Assembly: GCF_963676685.1 (NCBI RefSeq)
Contig: NC_092344.1
Location: 45,468,830-45,532,829 of the forward strand
Source: Mytilus edulis
Taxonomy: Eukaryota > Mollusca > Bivalvia > Mytilida > Mytilidae
Length of the DNA stretch: 64,000 bases
Direction of reading: 5' to 3'
This document shows positions 33,899-43,724 of the stretch, in pieces; the first letter of the stretch is position 1, and the number at the start of each line of letters is the position of its first letter. The notes beneath the pieces are model-generated. The model saw nothing but the letters and a program-made list of their open reading frames with translations, was not told the origin of the DNA and ran no database searches. Made by a program: the position numbers and the translations under genes.

Positions 33899-34402
33899 TT
33901 TCTCACTGTAGATCTGGAATCTGACACAGTCACAGATCTGTTCTCATTTGAATTTTTGAGCTGTTTTTTTTCGATTCTAAGTCCTTATTCAACCCAACTT
34001 TTTTGTCATCTTTCTTCCATTTTTCTACTGTTTCTCTACCACTGCCTTTGTTTTTCTTTATATTGTTTATAAAATTTGGAATTCAAAGTTCTTCTTTCTT
34101 TAAGCCTTTTTTTGTTAGCTTGGTTTTGTAGGTTTGTTTTTTTTTTTTTTAAGATTGTCCAACTTCCTCTGATCATTTTTCAATTTTATATTCAGCCAGT
34201 ATTAGCGGGTTCTCTCTTTCCAAGTCTTTTTCTTGAATCATTTCTTCTAGAGAATTTTGCCTGGCTTATGTCAGCAAGTTTAGTGGATGTTTAAGGGAAT
34301 GGAAGTTTTACCAAAAGTTTCTTCATTTTACTAGCTGTCTTTCAATTATCTGTCCTAAAAATAAAGCTAATTTTCATATTTTTCTTAAATTGTTAAATTC
34401 AT

Positions 34403-35094
34403 GTCAGGAGTGTGACGAATTACATCTGAATGGTTAATCCTTGAAACATCTTTAAATATACCATTTTAAATCAAAATAATTGTTCTATTTTGTACAAAAT
34501 TCATTTCCTCACTTTCCTATATGATATTATAGTTGTACACACTTATTTCCTTTGATAAATTTGCATTACTGTGCACAAAAAATAGAAAAATAACTAATTA
34601 AAACTCATTGTGCCAAAACAATCATGATAAATAACACATTGTAAATGATAGGAATATAACTTGGTTTTAACATTTCTAACACAAAGAAACTTGTGGGACT
34701 TGTCCTTGTGAAATTATGAATTGACAGAAAATGTCTTAAAAAAAGCGTCACACTCCTGACATATATAATGCACTCCCACATCTATGATATAAACATATCA
34801 CAGTTGTAATAAATTTTTGTCTTCTCTTTGAAATAGCCACTTCTTAAAAATAAAGAAGAAGAAAACATTTAAGTCCTATCTATTTTTTGGTAGATGTTTA
34901 AAGACAGTTGTCACACTCCTGACATTTTTGGGTGCCTCTCTTTGTATATTTTGTAAATGGCCCTTAAAAGAAAGTCCTGTTCTATGGCAAATGATATCAG
35001 TAATTGAAATCAATGATAAAGCAATGTGTTAAGTGAATTTTTGTGAAAGTTTAAAGCATTTTTCAATCTTTGTAACATATGTCAGGAGTGTGAC
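34403..35094. repeat. four copies of a 14-nt motif in mixed orientation
   Basis: GTCAGGAGTGTGAC at 34403-34416 (+), 34747-34760 (-), 34910-34923 (-) and 35081-35094 (+). The sequence between copies is not similar. The rest of 33899-35676 shows no gene. Confidence 0.8.
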
Positions 35095-35699
35095 AAAATA
35101 CTGAAAATAGAAGGCTTTTTCTACATACAATTACATAAAAATGGTACAATGAAATGACATTTTTTTTTGCAAATGATCACAAAAACTCAGGGCTTTCAAA
35201 GTTTACTATTTTAACTGAAATATATTAAGATTCTTTTTTTATTGGCAAAAACTTCAATCACTAGTTGTTATTATTTTTTTTCAAATTAAGCTATTCAATT
35301 TGATTGTTATTATATGAAAAGATGGAAATTTTGGTTTTAAAATTTTTCTTTTTCTATTGACTTTCATTTGGAAAAGGTTTGAGCAATGTTTTTTTAACTG
35401 TTTAATAACCAAACTTGTTTATAAGTAGTATGGTTTCTGTTCAAATTTTTTGAGATGTATGTTATTAAAATTTAAGATTATTCAATGTATCTGCTTCATT
35501 CTGCCTAAAACTTTGGAATTATAAAATTTAAAGTATCGGTAATAGGGTAAGACAAAAAGAAATACAAAATATTGAGTTTGAAATTGGACCCCACATGTCA
35601 CACTTTTGCCTCATTTTTTTTAAAAATGGCCCATATGCATGTATCTGGGATCTAATCCTTCTTGCCCGTTTACATAAGCCCCAGTAACACTGTCACGTT

Positions 35700-36250
35700 T
35701 CGGCTATCCCGTTTTGCTACGTTTTCAAAACGTAGCGAAACGGCAATATCCGTAGTGAATCGTATCGATCCGTACTTAAAACGGCTATATACGTAGTTAT
35801 GCGTAGATTGATCATGTAAAGAAGAATTCACATCATGTAAAGAAGAATTCACATCATGTAAGCAACATTTGCATCATGTCATAGTATTTTCTTATTATAA
35901 GGCAGTGATGGCGTTCCATATTGATACGTGATCGGTGCCGTTTGTATTGGTCTGCACAATACAAACGTGACTAAAAATGAAAACGTAGTACTAACGTAGA
36001 AAAGCGCAGTAAAACGTAGAAGGAACGTAGAAATGCGTATTAGAAACGTACCTGATACGTTCTAAAACGTATTTGATTATAATCACTAGGTGTTATTACG
36101 TTTAAGTACGTATCTGCCACGTTGCATTAGGTTTTTGTACGGTATATTACGCTTCATGGTACGCATTAATAGGTTTCATCACGTTATTCTAGGCATTATT
36201 ACGTATCGATGCGTATTACTACGCATGATTACATTCTTCTACGTATAATC
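35700..36250. repeat. left subterminal ACGTA-word array
   Basis: Dozens of TACGTA, AACGTAG and ACGTTCT-type words at about 7-12 nt spacing without an exact period. One local tandem (CATCATGTAAAGAAGAATTCA, about 20 bp, twice) sits near 35812-35850. Likely binding sites for the element's proteins (inference). Confidence 0.7.
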
Positions 36251-36311
36251 AAACCACGTGTATCTATATTTCTCGCCATTTGCTAAAATAGTTTGTCAGT
36301 CTTACAGCAAG

Positions 36312-37591
36312 ATGGACAGACAACGGATGGAAATGACAAATTATGGATTATTGATACACAATCATATTTTGAAATTGAGAATGTTGTTAAACAGACACAG
36401 ACATAAACGAATAGATCGCAGAGTGCGCACGGTATGGGTAAGGGATTGTATAGGTAGAAGATCTCAGTTTGGTTTTTATGCACAGCTGTTGGATGAATTG
36501 AGATGTGAAGACACCGTTTCTTTCAAAAACTTTTTGAGAGTTGATCCAACCATGTTTCAGGAAATTGTTAATAGATTAACACCAAGGCTACAAAAGAAAG
36601 ACACGTGGTACCGAAAGGCATTGCCAGTTGGTCTTAAAGTAGCAATAACCCTTCGATATCTAGCCACAGGAGACAGTTATCATTCACTTATGTATTTATT
36701 TAGAGTGCCGCACAACACGATATCCAATCTTGTAGTACAAGTCTGTGAAGCAATTATTTCCGAGTCTGCTGAAGATGTTATCAACACACCTACGGAAGAA
36801 GCTGAATGGCTAGCCATTTCGCAAGAATTTAGTGATATGTGGCAGTTTCATCATGTGCTAGGTGCACTAGATGGGAAACACGTTGCTATCAAATGTCCGG
36901 CTGGTGGTGGTTCTAAATACTATAATTATAAAGGATTCCATTCTATAGTTCTAATGGGCTTAGTAGACGCTAATTATAAATTCAAATGGGTTAACGTTGG
37001 CGCACCAGGTGCTTGCTCTGATGCACAAATTTGGAATCAGTCAGACTTAAAAAATCATATAATTGATGAGAATATGCACATACCAAAAGCAGAGCCTCTT
37101 CCGAATGATGACAAAGACATTCCGTACTTCATCGTTGGTGACGACGCGTTCGCCCTCAGAGTTGGCTAATGAAGCCCTTTTCTAGGAGGAACATGACCCT
37201 TGAAGAGAGAGTTTTTAACTACAGGCTATCGCGATCACGAAGAGTTGTTGAAAACGCATTTGGGATACTTGCAAATCGATTTCAATGCTTACTTTCAACT
37301 TTAAAGCAAGAGCCTAACAATGTCGTATCCATTATTCTGGCCTGTGTTTGTCTGCACAATATAATGAGGATAAGATATCCAGGTGATCAGAACATTTTGT
37401 TAGACAGAGAAGACGAGAACCACCATCTTTTACCTGGAGCTTGGCGAGACGAAACAAACCTGAAGGACATTGATGATGTGCAAGATCGCAACTATCCTAA
37501 CAAGGCAGCAAAACAACAAAGACTGTATCTTAAACACTATTATTCGTCACCTGCAGGAAAAGTTCCATGGCAAGAACGGATGGTTCAATAA
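36312..37591 (+). pseudogene. Harbinger (HARBI1-like) DDE transposase, one frameshift
   Basis: Two overlapping frames make one transposase. Frame 1 from ATG 36312 (MDRQRMEM) has an N-terminal helical part with FKNFLRVDP, a helix-turn-helix-like region (ATGDSYHSLMYLFRVPHNTI), then GALDGKHV (first Asp), YYNYKGFHSIVLM, GAPGACSDAQIW and VGDDAF (second Asp), then stops at TAA 37167-37169. Frame 2 starts at ATG 37169-37171 with MKPFSRRN, LEERVFNYRLSRSRRVVENAFG (catalytic Glu), LHNIMR, and ends at TAA 37591. The family normally reads straight from DDAF to the MKP block, so one base is missing near 37161. The stop and start overlap as TAATG. Family role: excision and insertion of the element in the nucleus, with a Myb/MADF partner. 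Inactive as a single chain. Confidence 0.88.
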
Positions 37592-37850
37592 CGTTTTTTA
37601 ACTGTCTTATCGTAGTATATTTGAATGATAAGTATATGATTTGTACTTTTGTTTATTTAACTTTGAATGTATCAAAAAATATTATCATGATACATGTAAT
37701 TAAACTTTAAGAAATTCTTCTATCAATACCAGTTTTCTGGTCTTTTAAAAACAATGGCACGCATGGGTCAGCATACTTAGGATAAATTGAAAATTTCATT
37801 ATTATAACACTAAAACAACAAGACAAATCAAAATCAAAAAAAAAACTTTG

Positions 37851-38182
37851 GGATCCCGCTAACATATTTAACCCCGCCGCATCATGTATGCATGTGCCTG
37901 TCCCAAGTCAAGAGCCTGTAACTCAGTGGTTGTCGTTTGTTGCTGTGTTACATATTGTTTTTCGTTCATTTATTTGTACATTAATAAGGCCGTTAGTTTT
38001 TTTTTCGTTCGAATTGTTTTACATTTGTCATTTCGGGTCCTCTTATAGCTGACTATGCGGTATGGACTTTGCTCAATGTTGAAGGCCATACGATGACCCA
38101 TAGTTGTTAATTTCTGTGTCATTTGGTCTCTTGTGTAGAGTTGTCTCATTGGCAATTACACCACATCTTCTTTTTTTATATT
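37851..38182 (+). repeat. R3 repeat inside the Harbinger element
   Basis: GGGATCCCGCTAACATATTT, CCCCGCCGCATCATG, CCCAAGTCAAGAGCC, TATAGCTGACTATGCGGTAT and the tail CCACATCTTCTTTTTTTATA. Lies after the transposase stop. Confidence 0.8.
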
Positions 38183-38836
38183 AACCAACAAAATAATCAC
38201 TCAAACAAAAAAACTTTTAATTTTACAGACAACTGTCATAATACATGAAATAAACAAACTGTCTACATAATAGAGTCGTCTTTTAATGTCATTCATATAA
38301 AACTTTAAAACACCTGTACGGTTCCTGGTATGAATAAGTTTATAATGAGAAAAGTGACGATGAGGGTGAATCAACGTTCATTGAATCCGATTGCATTATT
38401 ACACTGGCAATACTTGATGTTGTAATATCTTGTGCGCATGTAACAGGTGGAGCAGAATGTGCTCTTATAGGTTCAATGTCTGCTTGAGTTTTAGACCGGT
38501 TTTGCAGAAAGGCGACGTCCTGTCCAGGTAGCTGATATTGCTGCTGCCATGCAGGTAGGTACCCAACATTACTTGATTGATTACAGAAGCTGCCCATGGG
38601 AACATCCAATGCAGATTGTTGACCAGTGAATCCCTGCAACAACAAAAAACATGACCATATAAACAAGTTTGATCAACTGTGTATCATCGGCGTTGGAATT
38701 AGGTACTAGAACTGGGGTTATGCGGGGTTTCAAGGAAGGATAATTAACATAACTGTACGGGGTACTGTTGCCTTGTTCGGTAATGCCGATTTCTTAAAGA
38801 TAAATAAATCCCAGTTCCTAAGTCAAGGATACACAG

Positions 38837-39000
38837 CAGTGGCGGATTCAGGGGGGGCATAGAGGGCGTACGCCTCCTTTATTTGTACTTTTTCCCCCCT
38901 TTTTACGTGATTTTAGCCACAAAAAAAACAATTTCGCCTCGCTCCGCTCGCCAACAAAATATAGTCTACGCCCCTTTCTAAATTCCTGGATCCAATTCTG
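38837..39000. mobile_element. relative of the 32174 MITE
   Basis: CAGTGGCGGATTCAGGGGGG at the left, TTCCTGGATCCAATTCTG at the right, CTCGCTCCGCTCG inside. No clean target duplication seen. It lies in the last intron of the companion gene. Confidence 0.55.
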
Positions 39001-39639
39001 TAACCATATCGTTTTAATATACGTAGTATATATAAATATATATATATATATGACCGGACGCATGACAATTTCAAAATGCAGCAATTACCTGAGAGTAATT
39101 ACAACACGAGGCATCCAAAATAGCAGGTGAACTAAAGAAATGTGTATTTCGAAACATGTTCTGACCTTGCAGTCTTAACACAATACTAGTACTAGTAAAT
39201 AATATGTGAATAATATACCTGCAGTTGCTGAAGACGTTGTTTATCACGGCTGCGTAGCTCCTTACTTTCCTTTTGAAATCTGTCCAATAGATCCATACTC
39301 TCTCTTTTAAACCTGAAAGCAAAAATTTGATATAAATTCATTTAAAAAGTGAGAATCAATATCATATTAATGTAAAATATAGCTATAATGGATTATTTTT
39401 GATACATCTCATTCTTTTGAGAAAGTGTGAGGAAAATAATTGAAAACGAATCATACTGAAGTTTGATAAACACCAATCTTTACATATAATATTTTTGCAA
39501 AGTTTCATGAAAATCTCTCAATCAATAACTTCAAAGTTTCATTTCAAAACGGCTTAACTTAAAAACGAAGTTTTCGATATATCTTAACATTACACTAACT
39601 GTCTTGTAAAAGCTCTCTGTTTAGTACTCAACAATTGAG

Positions 39640-39900
39640 CAAAGTTTCAATAAAAATTATGGATTCGTTTTTAAATGACTACTTGGTAACAGTCGATGAC
39701 GGACGGACAGATGGACAAGCGGACGAAAGAGCACACAGACAGGCAATACGCAGACGAACGGACACTCAACCAAACGTTTTTTACGAAGGGTATTACACAA
39801 TGCCTTGCGACTTCGTGTGGCGGGGTATAAAAACTAATGTCATTACCATAGCGTATCATCGGACACAGGATGTTGGTACCAGGCTTAAACGATTTGTATG
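39640..39900. repeat. degenerate GGACGGACAGA-type simple repeat and flank
   Basis: GACGGACGGACAGATGGAC and similar words. The 113-codon frame over it encodes only low-complexity DGRTDGQ-type repeats, and the flank resembles 59750-59900. Confidence 0.5.
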
Positions 39901-40556
39901 GTGTTCAATTTTAAAGCTGCTACAGTACATCAAAAAGTTGTTGCACTGCACCGTGGAGTTATGTTTTTCCTCCTAAAAAATCAGAATAGACCCTCTGCTC
40001 GATGATACACGATTTTTATATAGCGTATTCGGTCGTGTATAATACACATTCATCAAGTAACAAAACATTAACATACAAAAGCATAGCATACCTCCCCCAC
40101 AATCTGTCGTCAATACCTGGAAGAATGCTGACCATCCAATGTCCCCAGTTCTGCCTTTCGGGTGTCATGTCCGCGTGACTAGCCAGCTTAGCCTGCACTT
40201 GTTTCTGTAATTCAGAAGACTGTTTTATTGCTTCCTGGGTGTCTTTTTCAACTGGAGATTGCATCTTCTGGTATTTCTTTTTCGTTTTTGTTGTAACTAT
40301 AGGAGAGGGAATATCTATTGTGCTGGACGTCTCCTCAAGATTACATTGCGATCTAAAGAAAAAAAAACCGATGAAAGTTGTATTTTTTGTTCTAAACAAT
40401 ACAAAAAGACACCCTATCTCTACTACTACGGTGGGTTTTGAACGACCTTGACTGGCTTGACACCCTATCTCATAACAAGAAAACAAGAAATTCTGGAAGC
40501 ACAATCAATCCGATACAATTACTTTTAACTGAAAAGTATTTACAAATGTAAGTGTG

Positions 40557-40580
40557 ATGGACGGACGGACGGACGGACGG
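40557..40580. repeat. GGAC tetranucleotide microsatellite
   Basis: GGAC repeated about five to six times. Confidence 0.9.
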
Positions 40581-42059
40581 ACCAAAACATTATAATAAGT
40601 CCTGATGTGAAGATATAGTTTCAATTTAACTAATTATACAAAGAAGTAAATGGTTACTGACCTTCTTTCATCGTCTTCTTGACTTTCCTCTTCGTCCTCA
40701 TGTTCACTGGGAGAATCGACGCAAGCATCTGTTCCGTATTTTGCCTTGAGTTTCTCTTTCAGCTGAAATATTCAGACATAATCGGAACATAATTTATGTA
40801 TTCGTACAAGATATATCGAGATAAAGTCAAACGTTTGAAATGAAACAGCTGTAAAATGAATTTCGTAGAATCAGAACATTAAGTATCATTTAGAAAAAGA
40901 AAAAAGGTACGGGAATTCAACAAAGGAAATAACAATAAAAGGTAAAAAAAGTGAACTGAAATATTAAGTAATAGAAAACTGTATTGCACACGTTTATTCC
41001 TCCTCTGGTTTCTATTCTGGCAATATGTGGACCCAAGAAGCCAAATTTTTCTTTGATCCATTTGTCTCTTTGAGTATCATCTTTTCTGCCTGAACCAGAT
41101 TTATTGCCTTCTCGTGTCAGTCTTCCGAGCTGAGATCTCATTGACTCAACCCATGTCCTGAGAGTCTTCCAATTCCTCTACCCCTAGCTCATTAGCTTTT
41201 GCTTGTCATCGTGTATTTTTGAGAGCAGTATCTTTGTACTGATAATGAGCTGAAAGAGAAGAAAAAATCGGTCACATTGATTTTTAAATATAAAGACCAT
41301 GCTGTAAGTTTATCTATGTCTACTGGTGGGGTTAACATCTTTCGACATTTATTCTCCGTATTAATATTTTAAATTATAGCAAATAAATACATGTACCTTT
41401 GTTGTATAGAGGTTCGTTTTCTCTATACCAATCTGCCAACTCATCCTGCTTTTCTTGTGGTATTTCTAATGGCTTGCTTCTTTTGCGCTTCTCTTTATTG
41501 GTATTAGCTGGCTGTTCAGTATCACTATTTTGTGTTTGCTCATTTGTTTCTTGTGTATTAGTTGTTTCAGTCTCAGGCGCCACTTTAACTATGCGGCCTC
41601 TGCCACACCCACCACGACCCCTTCCTCTGCCTCTGGTCCTCATCAGAACGGTCTGGTTTGAAACACACTAAAAGATAAATCAAATACCGGTAAGAGGAAA
41701 ATTGGATTTAAAACGGACAATGTGCAACGTAGAATATTTCAAAAGAGCAATTATTATAAAAGGGAAAGCATTGACAATGTTCTAACCAAAGCTTTAAATG
41801 TTTTTTCATGATTCATGTATCCACTCAACAAAAATCTTATCTGAAAGAAAAAACAATAAAATCTTTCTTTTGAGTACAAAAAATCTAAATTTTTAGACCA
41901 TAAAATGGGAACAAAATAATTTAATTACAATGACAGATGTATTAATAATTATAAAGTGTACCTCTATTAATGTCTCCAGATTTGTTTTAGTTACTCTGCT
42001 CCCTCTTTGCATCTCTGTCCTTTCTAAATTTTATTGAATAATGATGCCGTTTCATGATA

Positions 42060-42420
42060 AGTGATCACAGCGTAGTGACACGTAATACTGCGTGCAATAA
42101 ACTTGCTAAATCGTAGGAAATCGTGCAAAAGCGTACTTGAACCGATTTAGAAACGTACTAAACCCTAGTAATACGTAGTGAAACGTAGTAAACGTAGTAA
42201 AACGTAGTTTATACGTACTGAAGCGTATTAAAACCTAGTAGAACGTACCCCTTGTAGTTATAAAAAACCTAGCAAATCGTAACAAAACGAAACAATACGT
42301 AGAAGAACGTATCAAAACGTGGCGTAAACCTAGTTAAACGTACGGACCGTTAAAAATGACAAAAAAATGCCATGAAACGTAGCATTTCTACACGTACTAA
42401 AACCTAGCTGTCGAAACGTG
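42060..42420. repeat. right subterminal ACGTAG-word array
   Basis: AACGTAGT, AACCTAG and AACGTAC words at short spacing up to the right terminal repeat. The duplicate at 44190-44541 lacks 10 bp of it. Confidence 0.75.
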
Positions 42421-42465
42421 ACAGTGTGACTGAGGCTATAAGGAAATAGCTATTAAATATTTCAC

Positions 42466-42658
42466 CATATATATATATATATATATATATATACAACTCG
42501 TCTAAACATCAACCCAACAATGTTAGATCTGTAAATTTGCTTTCGCAAATTTTTGGTTCTTCCCTCGCCGGGATTCGAACCCATGCTACTGTGATATCGT
42601 GACACCAAATCGCCTGCACTGCAGCCGTCCCGCTAGACCACACGACCACCTGGCTCAG
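42466..42658 (-). mobile_element. tRNA-derived SINE
   Basis: On the minus strand: A-box TGGTCTAGCGGG (42629-42640), B-box GGTTCGAATCC (42571-42581), then a body with TTGCGAAAGCAAATTT and an (AT)n tail at 42466-42492. The acceptor stem does not pair, so this is a SINE head and not a working tRNA gene. Molluscan tRNA-related SINEs such as RUDI are known; membership is not tested. Confidence 0.75.
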
Positions 42659-43608
42659 ACGTACTTATGTATATATATATATATAAGCTCACTACCGTCT
42701 ATATACTACTAACGAAGTCTGTTTAATGTTCACATGTTTAATCATATAAAAGTACATGTATATATGATATATTTAAAAGGTTCACAGCCCAGGTTCACAG
42801 TTATAAATTCCAATACAAAACGTTACTTAGTTCCAACTCTATAAAACAACATGTTACTTCATTATAATCTATATCGCAACTTAATTGTTACTTCAAGCTA
42901 CTACACCAATATAAGTGACCAATGCAAAAAGTTTCTTACAAAATCGTGCTATGAACCGCTGTCCTTAATTAGATTAAACCTTGCTTTGATAAACGTCCAA
43001 ATGTTATTGCATTTCTACTGTGCAACTCGTGTACCGTATAAACTGTCCCATTTAATAATCAAGATGAAAGATCATTCAACAGATTAAGTATAATTGACCA
43101 TCAAATCTTTGATGTAGTTGACCACGCCACATCTATGTTAAATTTGTGAAGTGTATAATATTCACTTGCATATATATGTATATAATATGTAGTTTCCATT
43201 TCTCGTTTCAGCATTTTTCAAACATTGGCTATACCTTTCATGTAACTATTTATGTGTTGCTTATGAATTTAATTGTAACACTTCTTAGTGACTGGATAGG
43301 TTAAACCAATGCCTTTCTAGAAAACTATGACACCAATGAACAACACCAGACTTTTTGCTGTTCCTGCTAATAATGTATGCATGTCTTCACTAGAAAAAGC
43401 ATCAATTCTTTGGCTTTCCTGGTTGAAGGATTTGTTTTTACAACTCCAGTGTATACACAATTGTTACCATACTATATAGTTGGTTGATCGTTATGGAATA
43501 GCCGTTTTACAGATGATATCGGATATGTTTCTTACGTCGTAACTACAATCCCCTTCCCTTTTTATGAATGTGACTTACCGAATAAAGCTAGTTACCGGGT
43601 TTGTAAAA

Positions 43609-43722
43609 ACTTGAGCAACCCGACGGTGCCACTGTTGGACATGTGGAGCAGTATCTGCTTACCCTTCTGGAGCACCTGAGATCATCCCCAGTTTTTTGGT
43701 TAGGGTTCGTGTTGCTCAGACT
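43609..43722 (+). repeat. R2 repeat, 5' part, cut by the duplication junction
   Basis: GAGCAACCCGACGGTGCCAC to GTTCGTGTTGCTCAGACT; the 3' half is missing. Confidence 0.8.
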
Positions 43723-43724
43723 CT

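Larger units (their letters stand above)
38340..41643 (-). pseudogene. Harbinger MADF-type DNA-binding companion gene, six exons, damaged
   Basis: Exons on the minus strand: 41643-41397, 41249-about 40993, 40762-40662, 40352-40092, 39312-39219, 38633-38340. Exon 1 begins MRTRGRGRGRGGCGRGR (basic), then a Ser/Thr/Gln-rich part, KRKRSKPLEIP and LADWYRENEPLYN, the start of a MADF-like domain. Exon 2 continues HYQYKDTALKNTR, a TGA where Trp is expected, ELGVEELE, a frame break, then NWKTLRTWVESMRSQLGRL. Exon 3 is acidic (DSPSEHEDEE). Exons 4-5 have a Q/K-rich coil, then WGHWMVSILPGIDDRLWGR joined to a FKRESMDLLDRFQ coil, resembling the C-terminal interaction motif of MADF/BESS proteins. Exon 6 is a Ser/Gln-rich tail. 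Known: Harbinger elements pair a transposase with a Myb/SANT/MADF protein. Two lesions, so inactive. Confidence 0.7.
35677..42437. mobile_element. PIF/Harbinger DNA transposon, 6.76 kb, decayed autonomous copy
   Basis: Terminal inverted repeats AGCCCCAGTAACACTGTCAC (left) and AGCCTCAGTCACACTGTCAC (right, reverse complement), about 24 of 26 positions alike. Flanked by ATA on both sides (35674-35676, 42438-42440), or TAA/TAT if the element starts at GCC. Subterminal arrays of ACGTA words at 35700-36250 and 42060-42420. It carries the two genes expected of the superfamily: a DDE transposase on the left in + orientation and a DNA-binding companion on the right in minus orientation. Both are broken. 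A dispersed repeat (37850-38180) and a small MITE-like repeat (38837-39000) lie inside it. Confidence 0.85.
41594..43722. repeat. 2.1-kb tandem duplication, unit 1
   Basis: Near-identical to 43725-45843. It contains the start of the companion gene's exon 1, the right end of the Harbinger element, a SINE, AT microsatellites and the beginning of an R2 repeat. Differences seen by eye: a 10-bp indel in the ACGTAG array and about two substitutions (CTGGCTCAG/CTGGCCCAG, CATGTCTTC/CATGGCTTC). Confidence 0.9.

Noticed and set aside
34746-34923. CRISPR-like array from the repeated GTCACACTCCTGAC word
   Set aside because: Only four copies, mixed orientation, irregular spacing, and the genome is animal.
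36258-36311. Upstream start of the Harbinger frame at GTG 36258
   Set aside because: Non-ATG, and lies in the subterminal array side; ATG 36312 (MDRQRMEM) is the first good start.
39635-39976. 113-codon frame with DGRTDGQADERAH
   Set aside because: Low-complexity GGAC repeat and flank, inside an intron of the Harbinger companion gene.
42560-42656. tRNA gene on the minus strand
   Set aside because: A and B boxes are good but the acceptor stem does not pair and a SINE body and AT tail follow.
42851-43087. 78-codon frame, also at 44972-45208
   Set aside because: Present twice only because of the 2.1-kb duplication; no family features or codon support.
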